A stretch of DNA of 45,119 nt, from the NCBI GenBank assembly GCA_905214905.1, contig CAJMNK010000009.1, positions 1 through 45,119 of the forward strand, in the 5' to 3' direction. The notes below the pieces were generated by a model. The model did not search any database, had not been told where the DNA came from, and saw only the letters and a program-made list of their open reading frames with translations. A program made the translations under genes and the position numbers. The DNA comes from an uncultured bacterium. GTDB taxonomy: Bacteria > Actinomycetota > Coriobacteriia > Coriobacteriales > Coriobacteriaceae. Position 1 is the first letter of the stretch. Each line of letters starts with the position of its first letter. Shown one piece after another: positions 22,147 through 30,863 of the stretch.

Positions 22147-24037
22147 GACATCCGCTCAGGCCCGTCCCGCCAATCTGGCGCAGACGCTCCGCCGCTTGCT
22201 CTCCTACATGGGACACGCCAAGTTCTCGCTGCTCGCAGTGGGTGTGCTTGCCTCTGTTGCGGCCATCGCGAGCCTTGCCGGTACCTACATGGTGCGCCCC
22301 ATCGTCAACGGTTTGGCAACGGGCGGCGAGGAACTGCTCGCTAAGCAGGTTATCTTTACCGCTGCCATCTACGCCGCGGGCGTGCTCTCGGCTCTGGGCT
22401 ACTCGCAGATTATGGTGCGCGCGGCCCAGCGCGTGGTCTCCGATATCCGCCGCGACCTGTTTGCGCACATCCAGATGCTGCCGCTGAGCTACTTCGACAG
22501 CACGCGCTCGGGCGACATCATGAGCTTTTTCACCAACGATGTCGACACTGTCTCCGAGGCGCTCAACAACAGCTTTGCCAACGTGATTCAGGCGAGCATC
22601 CAGGTGGTCGGCACCACGGCCATGCTCATCATCCTCAACTGGCAGCTCACGATTATCACGCTCGTGTGCGACGCGGCCATTGTGCTGTACGCGCGCTACT
22701 CGGGCGCGCGCTCTAAGCGCTTCTTTGCCGCCCAGCAGGCATCGCTTGGCGACCTGGACGGATATATCGAAGAGATGGTCTCGGGCCAAAAGGTCATCAA
22801 GGTCTTTAATCACGAACAGGCCAATGTGGCTGGTTTTGACGCACGCAACCAAGAGCTGCGCCGCACCGGTGGTGCCGCGCAGGCCTACGCCAACTCGATG
22901 GTGCCCATGACCGTGGTGATCGGCTATGCCAACTACGCCATCGTCGCCGTGGCGGGCGGCATGCTCTGCATCAAGGGGCTCGCCGACGTAGGCGCGCTTG
23001 CAAGCTACCTGGTCTTTGTACGCCAGGCGGCCATGCCCATCAACCAGTTTACGCAGCTGGGCAACTTTTTGCTCAACGCGCTGGCCGGTGCCGAGCGCCT
23101 GTTTGCCGCCATGGACCTTAAGCCCGAGGTGGACGAGGGCTGCGTGGAGCTGGTGCAGACGGGCGACGCCGCGTGGGCATGGAAGATTCCCGAGGGCCAG
23201 GGCGTGGGCGCGTACGGGCACCTGCATGATGTGGCTGCCGTTGATGAGTCGGGCCGTGCGGTGGCTGCCGACGGCACCGAGCTCACGTGCGGCTTGGTCC
23301 CACTTGCCGGCGACGTGCGCTTCCATGCCGTGGACTTTTCCTACGTGCCAGGCACCCGTGTGCTCACGGATCTCAACCTGTTTGCCAAGCCGGGCCAAAA
23401 GATCGCCTTTGTGGGCTCCACAGGCGCAGGTAAGACGACCATCACCAACCTCATCAACCGCTTCTACGAGGTCGATGACGGCGAGATCACGTACGACGGC
23501 ATCGACGTCAAGCACATTGCCAAGGCTAGCCTGCGCGGGTCGCTCGGCATTGTGCTGCAGGACACGCACCTGTTTAGCGGCACCATTGCGCAGAACATCC
23601 GCTTTGGCAAGCTCGACGCGACCGACGAGGAGGTGCGCGCCGCCGCCGAGGCTGCCTGCGCGGATTCGTTTATCCGCCGCCTGCCTAGAGGGTACGATAC
23701 GCCGGTCACGGCCGACGGCGCCAACCTGTCGCAGGGCCAGCGCCAACTGCTCGCCATCGCGCGCGTGGCCGTGGCCGATCCGCCGGTGCTCATCTTGGAC
23801 GAGGCCACGAGTTCCATCGACACGCGTACCGAAAAGCTCATCGAGCGCGGTATGGACCGCATCATGCGCGGACGCACCACGTTTATGATCGCGCACCGCC
23901 TGTCCACCGTCCGCGACGCCGACGCCATCATGGTCCTCGAGCACGGCCGCATCATCGAGCGCGGCACGCACGAAGAGCTGCTCGCCCAGCACGGCGATTA
24001 CTGGCAACTGGCGCATGGCTTAAAAGAGTTGGATTAA
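22139..24037 (+). CDS. ABC exporter subunit 2 (fused membrane and ATPase domains), canonical catalytic site
   Basis: The 632-aa partner of the preceding gene has six membrane helices (about 25-320) and an NBD with Walker A GSTGAGKTT (about 425), signature LSQGQRQ (about 530) and Walker B VLILDEATSSID (about 550) including the catalytic Glu. An insertion of about 45 residues rich in Gly, Ala and acidic residues separates the membrane and ATPase domains (about 345-390). ATG 22139 is chosen because GGAAGGGGG precedes it and because the exporter fold begins there; the frame's earlier part is a shadow of the first subunit. The 8-bp overlap indicates translational coupling. Confidence 0.94.
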   Translation: MPKTSAQARPANLAQTLRRLLSYMGHAKFSLLAVGVLASVAAIASLAGTYMVRPIVNGLATGGEELLAKQVIFTAAIYAAGVLSALGYSQIMVRAAQRVVSDIRRDLFAHIQMLPLSYFDSTRSGDIMSFFTNDVDTVSEALNNSFANVIQASIQVVGTTAMLIILNWQLTIITLVCDAAIVLYARYSGARSKRFFAAQQASLGDLDGYIEEMVSGQKVIKVFNHEQANVAGFDARNQELRRTGGAAQAYANSMVPMTVVIGYANYAIVAVAGGMLCIKGLADVGALASYLVFVRQAAMPINQFTQLGNFLLNALAGAERLFAAMDLKPEVDEGCVELVQTGDAAWAWKIPEGQGVGAYGHLHDVAAVDESGRAVAADGTELTCGLVPLAGDVRFHAVDFSYVPGTRVLTDLNLFAKPGQKIAFVGSTGAGKTTITNLINRFYEVDDGEITYDGIDVKHIAKASLRGSLGIVLQDTHLFSGTIAQNIRFGKLDATDEEVRAAAEAACADSFIRRLPRGYDTPVTADGANLSQGQRQLLAIARVAVADPPVLILDEATSSIDTRTEKLIERGMDRIMRGRTTFMIAHRLSTVRDADAIMVLEHGRIIERGTHEELLAQHGDYWQLAHGLKELD

Positions 24038-24086
24038 CCTGTTCGAGCACGATGCTTTGACCCCTCCGTGCCCCTCGCCTTGTCTC

Positions 24087-24151
24087 AAACCATCACAACA
24101 TTCGGCGTTTTTTGCCAAAAACGGGAAAAGCATCGAATGTTGTGATGGTTT
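24087..24151. repeat. Palindromic repeat family A, copy 1
   Basis: AAACCATCACAACATTCG (24087-24104) and its exact complement (24134-24151) enclose a 29-nt centre with T6 and AAAAACGGGAAAAG. It lies 50 bp after the ABC exporter operon and 101 bp before the DUF559-like gene. The rest of 24038-24252 shows nothing coding. Confidence 0.9.
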
Positions 24152-24252
24152 TTCTGCCACTCGATCGGGTGGAATCGCTTTCTTGCGCACGAAGGTGTGC
24201 GGACTCGTGGGCAGGGGAATAAGGTTGGTTATCCGACTCCATTGGAGGGCTC

Positions 24253-25290
24253 ATGGACCTGCCGATCGTCCTGTCCCATAAGACTGCCTGGCTGTACCAC
24301 AACGTGGCGCGCCCGTCCGAGCCGCTCTCGCGAGCAAGCAGCCTATACGATGAGGACTCGCTTGCCAACGAGGCGGAGCCGGCTGCGGACCTGCCCAAAT
24401 TGGGACTCGATGCCAAGGGGCTGAGGGCTTCAACGGCAGTTGGGATCGTTACCGACTATCTGGTTTCGCTTGGTATTCCACGAGAAGAGCTCGATCGTAT
24501 CGATACGCTCGTCAACTTCGATTTTGAGCGCTCGACGCCGGCTGGATTTAGGTGCCACGTGTTTGGAGCGCCGGTACCTCCAGACCATCTTATCGAGGTG
24601 GCAGAGGGCCTTCTGGTGGTTGATGAGGTCATGTGTTTTGTCCAAGCGGGTTCGTGGATGAGCGAGCCCGAGCAGCTGGAATATGGCTACGAAATCTGCG
24701 CCCGATACCATTTGAATCATCTGTCGACAGACGATTATATTGAGATGGGGCAGAGGTATACCGTTGCCGACTTGATTGCCTATTGCAATGAGAACCGATC
24801 TCGTCAGGGGGCTATACGCGCGGCCGCCGTGCTCAAGCGCGTGCACGATGGCGCGCGATCGCCCATGGAGACGGCCACCGCAATCATGGTCGTAGCAAAA
24901 CGTTCCCAGGGAGGGCTGGGATACACCAAGATCGAGCTCAACCATCGGGTCGATGTTCCCAACGAGTTCAAGTATCTCGCTAAGGCCGGGTATTTCGAGA
25001 TTGACGTATATGCGCCTGCGAGCGGTACGGGAATTGAATACAACGGCTCGGACCATCTTGATAAACAGCGCAGCGCGTCGGATGCGGAGCGTATGACTGT
25101 GCTGAGCGCGCTGGGCTTTAAGATGATCGTCCTCACCGGGACTCAGTTTGCCCATCAGCTGCAATTGCACCGGGCGATGAACGCCATCGCGCTTGCGATA
25201 GGCCTTAAGTGCGACCGAAGCGAAGCGTTCCAAAAGCGGCAGAACGACCTGCGAGAATTCGTGATTCGGCACTGGGACGGCGGCCTTTAG
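24253..25290 (+). CDS. DUF559/Vsr-like PD-(D/E)XK nuclease-fold protein
   Basis: This 345-aa protein ends in a DUF559-like domain (residues about 225-340). It has strand-Asp in YFEIDVYAP, Glu in GTGIEYNGSDH, a downstream D-x3-R-x3-L pattern (SASDAERMTVLSALGF) and the closing strand KMIVLT. This is the arrangement of Vsr-type endonucleases, although the last metal-site residue reads Asn rather than Asp or Lys. The N-terminal 200 residues contain CHVFGAPVPPDHLIEVAEGLLVVDEVMCFVQ, resembling the substrate-recognition-like half of actinobacterial AbiEi/DUF559 proteins. GGAGGG lies just before ATG 24253. Family A palindromes bracket it (24087-24151 and 25329-25391). Its target and role are unknown; it could be a defence, repair or selfish-element nuclease. 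Confidence 0.7.
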   Translation: MDLPIVLSHKTAWLYHNVARPSEPLSRASSLYDEDSLANEAEPAADLPKLGLDAKGLRASTAVGIVTDYLVSLGIPREELDRIDTLVNFDFERSTPAGFRCHVFGAPVPPDHLIEVAEGLLVVDEVMCFVQAGSWMSEPEQLEYGYEICARYHLNHLSTDDYIEMGQRYTVADLIAYCNENRSRQGAIRAAAVLKRVHDGARSPMETATAIMVVAKRSQGGLGYTKIELNHRVDVPNEFKYLAKAGYFEIDVYAPASGTGIEYNGSDHLDKQRSASDAERMTVLSALGFKMIVLTGTQFAHQLQLHRAMNAIALAIGLKCDRSEAFQKRQNDLREFVIRHWDGGL

Positions 25291-25328
25291 GGGCGCTTTG
25301 GCCCTTCTGCGGGGTGCCGTGGGCAGGC

Positions 25329-25391
25329 AAACCATCACAACATTCGACGTTTTTTGCCAAAATCGGGAAAAGCATCGAATGTTGTGATGGT
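25329..25391. repeat. Palindromic repeat family A, copy 2
   Basis: ACCATCACAACATTCGA (25331-25347) and its exact complement (25375-25391) flank a centre nearly identical to that of copy 1. It lies 38 bp after the nuclease-like gene and 132 bp before moaA. Confidence 0.9.
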
Positions 25392-25523
25392 CTGTGTTGA
25401 GGATGGGCTTGGAAAGTCCGTTTTGCTCGAAGCGACCTGTCCTGTCGTACGGGTGTCGGCGTGATTCTCCCGTGGGGTATTATGTTTTCCGAAGAATAAA
25501 ACGCCGCGTGAGGAGAGAGCTGC

Positions 25524-26579
25524 GTGGACGGGCGCGTGCAACATGACGGTTTTGGCCGCGATATCAACTACCTGCGTATTGCCGTTACCGACAAGTGCAA
25601 TTTCCGCTGCATTTACTGCATGCCGGCCGATGGCGTGTCGCCCCGCGCGCACGACGAGCTGCTCAGCGCCGAGGAAATCGCCCACTTTGTGCGCCTGGTG
25701 GCGGGGGAGGGCATTCGCCGCGTGCGCCTGACGGGTGGCGAGCCGCTGGTCAGCCGCCGTATCATTCCGCTCATTCGCGACATCCGCGCGATTCCGCAGA
25801 TCGAGGACATCTCGCTTACCACCAATGGCGCCCTGCTGCCCAAGCTGGCACCGCAGCTCAAAGATGCCGGCCTTAACCGCGTCAACATCTCGCTCGACAC
25901 ACTCGACCCTACGCTGTTTGGAAAGATCACGCGCCTGGGTCGGCTCGAGCAGACCATGGCTGGCATCGACGCGGCGCTGGCTTGGGGCTTTGAGCCCGTT
26001 AAGGTCAACTGCGTTGTGGTGCGCCGGCTCAACCAAGATGTGGCGGCCCTCGCGCGGCTCACGCTCGACCGTCCCATCCACCTGCGCTTTATCGAATACA
26101 TGCCCATCGGCGACGAGCGCACGAGTTCGCATTGTGCCGTGGATCCGCATGCGCCCGCGCTCAATCCCGAGTTGTGGGACGCGAGCGATACCGTGCCGAG
26201 TGACGAGCTGCGGGCGCGCATCAATGCCGGGGCCGCCGCGGCGGGACTGGGCGAGCTCGAGCCACTCGACATCACCGACGCTCCTGCCGGCGCGGGCCCT
26301 GCGCGCTACTGGCACTTTCCGGGTGCGGCGGGAACGGTCGGCTTCATCAGCGCCATGTCCAACCATTTTTGCGCGAATTGCAACCGTCTGCGCCTGACGG
26401 CCGATGGCAACGTGCGTCCGTGCCTGTTCAGCGATGCCGAGTATTCGGTGCGTGAGGCGCTTCGCCGTGGTGATGATATGCAGGTACTTTCGATTTGGCG
26501 CGATGCCGTGGCCCACAAACCGCAGGAACACGCGATAATTGAGGGCACGCAACGATTTATGTCCCAAATCGGAGGATGA
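25524..26579 (+). CDS. moaA: GTP 3',8-cyclase MoaA (molybdenum cofactor biosynthesis)
   Basis: The 351-aa radical SAM enzyme starts the Moco pathway by rearranging GTP. The N-terminal cluster motif is C25-x3-C29-x2-C32 (DKCNFRCIYC), followed by LTGGEPL. The C-terminal cluster is CANC...C at about 283-300 (FCANCNRLRLTADGNVRPC), which binds GTP. The protein ends in IGG, the flexible double-Gly tail needed by MoaA. The GTG start is preceded by GAGGAGAG. The MoaC-MobB fusion begins 4 bp after its stop, so the two are one operon. No MoaE, MoaD or MoeA gene is in the window. Confidence 0.96.
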   Translation: MDGRVQHDGFGRDINYLRIAVTDKCNFRCIYCMPADGVSPRAHDELLSAEEIAHFVRLVAGEGIRRVRLTGGEPLVSRRIIPLIRDIRAIPQIEDISLTTNGALLPKLAPQLKDAGLNRVNISLDTLDPTLFGKITRLGRLEQTMAGIDAALAWGFEPVKVNCVVVRRLNQDVAALARLTLDRPIHLRFIEYMPIGDERTSSHCAVDPHAPALNPELWDASDTVPSDELRARINAGAAAAGLGELEPLDITDAPAGAGPARYWHFPGAAGTVGFISAMSNHFCANCNRLRLTADGNVRPCLFSDAEYSVREALRRGDDMQVLSIWRDAVAHKPQEHAIIEGTQRFMSQIGG

Positions 26580-26583
26580 TCAT

Positions 26584-27894
26584 ATGGCCAAGAGCAGGTA
26601 CGCCGATGCCACCAAGGCCGCTCGCAGGGCCGCGATGTCTGCCCACAAAGTCACGGCTGCGACGAATGCTGGCAGCGCCGACGCGTCCGTGCAGCCGACT
26701 GCCAGTGCTGCCACCGAGCTCGTCCGTGACGCCCGTCGCGACGAGCTGACGCACGTGGACGCCAAGGGCGAGGTGCGCATGGTCGACGTGTCCGACAAGG
26801 CCGAGACCCATCGCATCGCCATCGCCGAGGGCACCATCCTCATGCACCCCGAGACGCAGGCCATGGTGCTGCAGGACCGCGCCAAAAAGGGCGACGTGCT
26901 TGCCTGCGCACGTGTGGCGGGCATTATGGCCATCAAACGCACGAGCGACATCATCCCCATGTGCCATCCGTTGCTCATTACCAAGAGCAAGTGCGACATT
27001 GCGCCCATCGCTCCGGCGGGGACGCCGGCCGAGGACATGCCCGAGGGCTGGGCGCCGGCGCGCACGGACGGACAGGTTGGCTTTCACGTACTGGTTACGG
27101 CCGGCGTGACGGGCAAGACGGGTATCGAGATGGAGGCCCTGACCGGCGCGAGTGCCGCGTGTCTGACCATCTACGACATGTGCAAGGCCGTCGATCGCGG
27201 CATGGAGATCGTCGACGTTCGCCTGTTGCACAAGGAAGGCGGCCGCTCGGGCGTGTGGGATCGTGCCGAACGCCAGGCCGCTACTGTTGAGGCCGTGGGA
27301 GCCGCGGGCAATGCACCCGCGGGCACACCCGTCGCCGTTGCGCCCGCAGCTCCGGCACCGGCCGTCCCCGCGATCGCGTTTATCGGCTACCAAAACTCGG
27401 GCAAGACCACGCTCGTCGAGAAGGTCATTGCCGAGCTCACTCGCCGCGGCCTGCGCGTGGGTTCGCTCAAGCATCATGGGCATCATGGCTTTGATATCGA
27501 TGTGCCCGCTAAGGATACGTGGCGCCATCACCAGGCCGGATCCAAGCACGTGGGACTCATCTGCGCCACGCGCTGGGCGGAGTACGCCGATACGCGCGAG
27601 GAGGACGAGATGCCCGCGCGCGAGCTGCTGTCGCGCTACAACGATGTCGACGTGGTGATCATCGAGGGCTACAAGACCGAGGGCTTCGACAACATCGTGG
27701 TCGCGCGCTCCGGTGTCGACCGTCTGCGCGGCAAGAGCTCGCTCGACCTGGTCGACGGTCACACGCTGGCCCTTGCCTGCAACGAAGCCCTGGCACGTCA
27801 GGCCTTCGACGCCGGCTTTGCGACCCGAGCCATCAACATCAACGACGCCCGAGCCATCTGCGACCTCATCCAAGACCACCTCGGTAGATCTTAG
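26584..27894 (+). CDS. Fusion of MoaC (cyclic pyranopterin monophosphate synthase) and MobB GTPase
   Basis: The 436-aa protein joins two Moco enzymes. An N-terminal Ala-rich extension (1-50) leads to MoaC (about 52-235: LTHVDAKGEVRMVDVSDK, MCHPLLIT, VTGKTGIEMEALTGAS, HKEGGRSG), which acts directly on the MoaA product. An Ala/Pro linker (about 240-262) leads to MobB (about 264-436), with the P-loop GYQNSGKTTLVEK, VGSLKHHGHHGFDIDVPAKDTWRHHQAGS and DVVIIEGYKTEG. MobB assists guanine-nucleotide attachment late in the pathway. ATG 26584 has GGAGG 8 nt upstream. Joining an early and a late step in one chain is uncommon; both active sites look intact. Confidence 0.93.
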   Translation: MAKSRYADATKAARRAAMSAHKVTAATNAGSADASVQPTASAATELVRDARRDELTHVDAKGEVRMVDVSDKAETHRIAIAEGTILMHPETQAMVLQDRAKKGDVLACARVAGIMAIKRTSDIIPMCHPLLITKSKCDIAPIAPAGTPAEDMPEGWAPARTDGQVGFHVLVTAGVTGKTGIEMEALTGASAACLTIYDMCKAVDRGMEIVDVRLLHKEGGRSGVWDRAERQAATVEAVGAAGNAPAGTPVAVAPAAPAPAVPAIAFIGYQNSGKTTLVEKVIAELTRRGLRVGSLKHHGHHGFDIDVPAKDTWRHHQAGSKHVGLICATRWAEYADTREEDEMPARELLSRYNDVDVVIIEGYKTEGFDNIVVARSGVDRLRGKSSLDLVDGHTLALACNEALARQAFDAGFATRAININDARAICDLIQDHLGRS

Positions 27895-28046
27895 GGACAT
27901 GCCTTACAATCTACCAAGTAGTTCATGACGGGCGAGAAACGGAGAGAAGGGGCTTGATGCGTCCTTAATGCTTCATGCGGATAGATTGATTTGGCAGACA
28001 GTGGCGAATGCCCGCCGTCCACATTCGTATGAAACAAGGAGTCTCC

Positions 28047-29327
28047 ATGCTCGCCTCTCTTTTCTCAAAACCTCAATCATCGCTGTCCACGCAGGCTAAA
28101 CGCCTGGTGGCCATGCGCTTTCTCATTTACACCGGTTTTCAGACCAGCTACTTTATCGGCGTCATCGGAACGCTCACCTATGCGGACGGCGCTTCGGTCG
28201 TCGCGACATCGCTGGCCGTCCTGTTTATGAATGTATTCGTGATCTTGGGATCCTTTGCGGGTGGCGCGGTGCTCGACGCCTGGGGCCCGCGCCACCATTT
28301 CTTGCTGAGCATCATCAGCACGCTGGTAACCGGCACGGCGATCCTCGTTTTTGGCAGCGCGACTGGCATCGTCCTGCTCGGCGCGGTGCTCCTGGGCTTT
28401 GTGATGGGGTTCGCCCAGCCCATCGCCACATCCTATCCGGCCTACCTCACCGACGACCCCGTCGAGCTTAAAGACACCAACTCCGTCATCGCCATGTTTT
28501 CAAACGTGAGTATCATTGTTGGCCCCACACTGGGCGGCTTTGTCGCGGCGGCTGCATCGTCACGCGCGGTGTTTGTGCTCATGATGATCTTCACCGTACT
28601 GGCGCTCGTCGCCGGTTGGGGCTTTAGGCCGCAGACCAGCCATGTCGCCGGGGATGCGGATGCCGATTCGGCAGAGGAAGGGGAGCGTGCGGGACAAAGC
28701 TCCAACCCCAGCACGTCCGCCCGCGCCACCTTCGCGACCAGCATCAAGACAGTCTTTACCAACAGCGTCCTCGCCCTACTGTTCTGCATCATCTTTCTTT
28801 CGAACTTCGGCTATGGCGCCTTTGACCCGCTGGAGTCGTTCTTCTACCGCGATGTTCTGCACGTCGGTGTCGAATGGATGGGCTGGCTCTCGTCGGCCAG
28901 CGGTGTGGGCGCGGTGCTGGGCGCCGTGGCCGCGCTCCGCTTGCCGCCGCACCTGGTCAACCTTAAGACGTTGCTTGTAGCGCTCATGTCCGTGGGTCTG
29001 GGAAGCCTGCTCTACGTGGGAACACCGTACGTGGGCGTAGCCCTCGTCGGCCAGATTGTCCTGGGCGTGGCCTGGGGCGTCGTCAACCCGCTCCACAACA
29101 CGATCGTGCAAACGACGGCTCCGCTCGAGCAGCTCGGTCGCGTCAACTCGGTCATGGGCTTTGGCAACATGTTCGCCGGCGTGGCCCCGCTGGCGATTGC
29201 TCCGTGGCTGGCGGCGACGTTTGGCGTGCAGCAGACGCTCATCGGAGCAGGCATGGTCGTGACGGCAGTCCCCGCGGCGTTGCTGCTGTTTGGGCGCCGG
29301 CATTTTGATCGTGCCGCAAGGCAGTAA
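28047..29327 (+). CDS. Major facilitator superfamily transporter
   Basis: The 426-aa protein has about twelve membrane helices, with the MFS loop motif variant GGAVLDAWGPRHHFLL between helices 2 and 3. An acidic, Ser-rich central cytoplasmic loop (about 205-230) separates the halves. The pattern resembles MFS exporters of the enterobactin/macrolide type. The substrate is unknown. ATG 28047 follows AAGGAG by 5 nt; an in-frame ATG at 28008 lacks one. It stands alone, about 150 bp after the Moco genes, and is followed at once by a family A palindrome. Confidence 0.88.
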   Translation: MLASLFSKPQSSLSTQAKRLVAMRFLIYTGFQTSYFIGVIGTLTYADGASVVATSLAVLFMNVFVILGSFAGGAVLDAWGPRHHFLLSIISTLVTGTAILVFGSATGIVLLGAVLLGFVMGFAQPIATSYPAYLTDDPVELKDTNSVIAMFSNVSIIVGPTLGGFVAAAASSRAVFVLMMIFTVLALVAGWGFRPQTSHVAGDADADSAEEGERAGQSSNPSTSARATFATSIKTVFTNSVLALLFCIIFLSNFGYGAFDPLESFFYRDVLHVGVEWMGWLSSASGVGAVLGAVAALRLPPHLVNLKTLLVALMSVGLGSLLYVGTPYVGVALVGQIVLGVAWGVVNPLHNTIVQTTAPLEQLGRVNSVMGFGNMFAGVAPLAIAPWLAATFGVQQTLIGAGMVVTAVPAALLLFGRRHFDRAARQ

Positions 29328-29329
29328 AG

Positions 29330-29390
29330 ACCATCACAACATTCGATGAAAATCGCGATTTTGCCGAAAAACATCGAATGTTGTGATGGT
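29330..29390. repeat. Palindromic repeat family A, copy 3
   Basis: ACCATCACAACATTCGATG (29330-29348) and its exact complement (29372-29390) begin 2 bp after the MFS stop codon. The centre holds the 14-bp perfect palindrome AAAATCGCGATTTT, shared with copy 4. Confidence 0.9.
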
Positions 29391-29413
29391 TTGGCCCACA
29401 AACGCCACTTCCC

Positions 29414-29448
29414 CCACAAAGGGGGCCAGGCACCTTTGTGGTGGTTTT
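29414..29448 (+). repeat. Palindromic repeat family B, copy 1 (terminator-like)
   Basis: CCACAAAGG (29414-29422) and CCTTTGTGG (29433-29441) pair perfectly around GGGCCAGGCA, followed by TGGTTTTTG. With the preceding family A copy it separates the MFS gene from the HAD gene. Confidence 0.65.
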
Positions 29449-29538
29449 TGCTTTGACGGGCCGCGCCTGTGCCTTGGTATACCATGTACGCCGTTTGCGA
29501 ATACACCCCACACCGCCGCACAACTCAGAAAGGCCCCC

Positions 29539-30360
29539 ATGGACGCCACCTTCAGCCACATCAAAGCCGTGTTCTGCGATATCGACGGTACGCTGCTCAC
29601 GAGCCGGCACACGGTGTCCCCGCGCACCGTGGCGGCGATCCGCGCCCTGCGCGAGTGCGGCGTGCTCTTTGGCCTGTGCACCGGGCGCGACGCCCACGCG
29701 ACCGAGGCCATGTACGAGCTCTGGGGCATCGAAGGCTTGGTGGACGTGCTCGTGGGCTGCGGTGGTGCCGAGGTCATCGACCGCGCGCACGACATCAACG
29801 AGCTGAGCTATCCGCTGTCGGGCGAGACCATCGCGCGCATCTGCAAGCACATGGCGGACCTTCCGGCAACGCCCGTCTGCCCCCGAGACGGCGTGTTCTA
29901 CGTGCCCGAGAGCAACGCGTGCGTCGAGCACCTGTCGCGCGTCGACGGCGTGCCCTACCAGGTGGTCGATTTTGCCGAGTTTTTGCGCGAGCCACAGCCC
30001 AAGGTGATGTTTACCATGGCGCCTGAGGTAATGCCGCGGGTGATTGAGCGGGCGTCGACGTTTGCCGATAACACCGTTAAGGCGGCGGCTCTGCAGACCA
30101 CGCAGCGGCTCTACGAGTTCATGGATCCGCGCGTGTCCAAGACGCGCGGCCTGGTGCGCGTGGCAGAGCTCAACGGCATGGAGCTCCAGAACATCTGCGT
30201 GTTTGGCGATGCCGATAACGACACCTGCATGGTGGCTGACGCCGGCGTGGGTGTGGCCATGGCAAATGGCAGCGATGCCACTCGCTCCGCCGCCGATTTT
30301 GTAACCGCGAGCAACGACGAAGACGGCATCGCGATCTTTATCCAGGAGCACCTGCTGTAG
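29539..30360 (+). CDS. Cof-type HAD-superfamily phosphatase
   Basis: The 273-aa protein has the four HAD motifs: DIDGTLL (nucleophile Asp near residue 12), CTGRDA, Lys in the VSKTRG region, and FGDADNDTCMVADAG (about 219-233). A C2-type cap domain lies between. It is likely to dephosphorylate sugar phosphates or cofactors in the cytosol; the substrate cannot be told. ATG 29539 has AGAAAGG 5 nt upstream. It is a single gene flanked by family B hairpins on both sides. Confidence 0.9.
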   Translation: MDATFSHIKAVFCDIDGTLLTSRHTVSPRTVAAIRALRECGVLFGLCTGRDAHATEAMYELWGIEGLVDVLVGCGGAEVIDRAHDINELSYPLSGETIARICKHMADLPATPVCPRDGVFYVPESNACVEHLSRVDGVPYQVVDFAEFLREPQPKVMFTMAPEVMPRVIERASTFADNTVKAAALQTTQRLYEFMDPRVSKTRGLVRVAELNGMELQNICVFGDADNDTCMVADAGVGVAMANGSDATRSAADFVTASNDEDGIAIFIQEHLL

Positions 30361-30373
30361 CACCGGGGAAGAA

Positions 30374-30407
30374 CCACCACAATAGGTGGCAGGCATCTTT
30401 GTGGTGG
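30374..30407. repeat. Palindromic repeat family B, copy 2
   Basis: CCACCACAA (30374-30382) and TTGTGGTGG (30399-30407) are perfect arms around TAGGTGGCAGGCATC, 13 bp after the HAD stop codon. Confidence 0.7.
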
Positions 30408-30863
30408 CCTCAGGCGATTTGGGCGAATTGCTACCTAGAATCTGCACGAAAATTCAAATAGTTGTCTGAACATCATGCTTCTAACCACCGGTGGGTTAAA
30501 GATATTCTCATCAGTTTGGTAGGATATTCCTTCCGGTTAATGACCTACCGCTCACGGTCGATTTTCGACCGTTCACAGGATGTTTGCTCTTGAGCAAAAG
30601 GTTGTGCAAATAAATAAAATGCTATTAAAAAACTGATAACTAACTTAATTACCGGTAGAAACAAAAAATAGATAGCGAATAAACGAAGGAAAATCTGAGT
30701 AAATGTCAAGAGAATTAAGAACTTGCACAAAAATGTCGGTTTTGCTGCTCAGATGTTTAAACAATCGTTATAATTGCATCACTTAGCGAGCGCAATTACA
30801 GATTGCGCAGATACGTTTGATAGGGAAAGAGCAAGATCGCGGTCTCTTGGGGAGGAGACATCG
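30408..30863 (+). promoter_or_regulatory. AT-rich leader and promoter region of the pilus operon
   Basis: This 456-bp gene-free stretch is much richer in A/T than its surroundings. A consensus TATAAT lies at 30769-30774, with no clear -35 box. Immediately after it is the perfect inverted repeat GCGCAAT-TACAG-ATTGCGC (30790-30808), placed to act on the nascent transcript or as an operator. Further upstream are ACGGTCGA-TTT-TCGACCGT (30554-30572) and TAACCACCGGTGGGTTA near 30482-30498. The absent -35 box and the many dyads suggest activator- or repressor-controlled pilus expression. Confidence 0.55.

Noticed and set aside
24087..24151. Family A palindromes considered as insertion-sequence ends
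   Set aside because: No transposase frame and no target-site duplications are visible; the element is only about 60 bp and self-complementary.
30545..30730. Minus-strand 61-codon hydrophobic frame upstream of the pilus operon
   Set aside because: It lies in an AT-rich regulatory stretch where hydrophobic codons arise by composition; no ribosome site is evident. A small membrane peptide cannot be wholly excluded.
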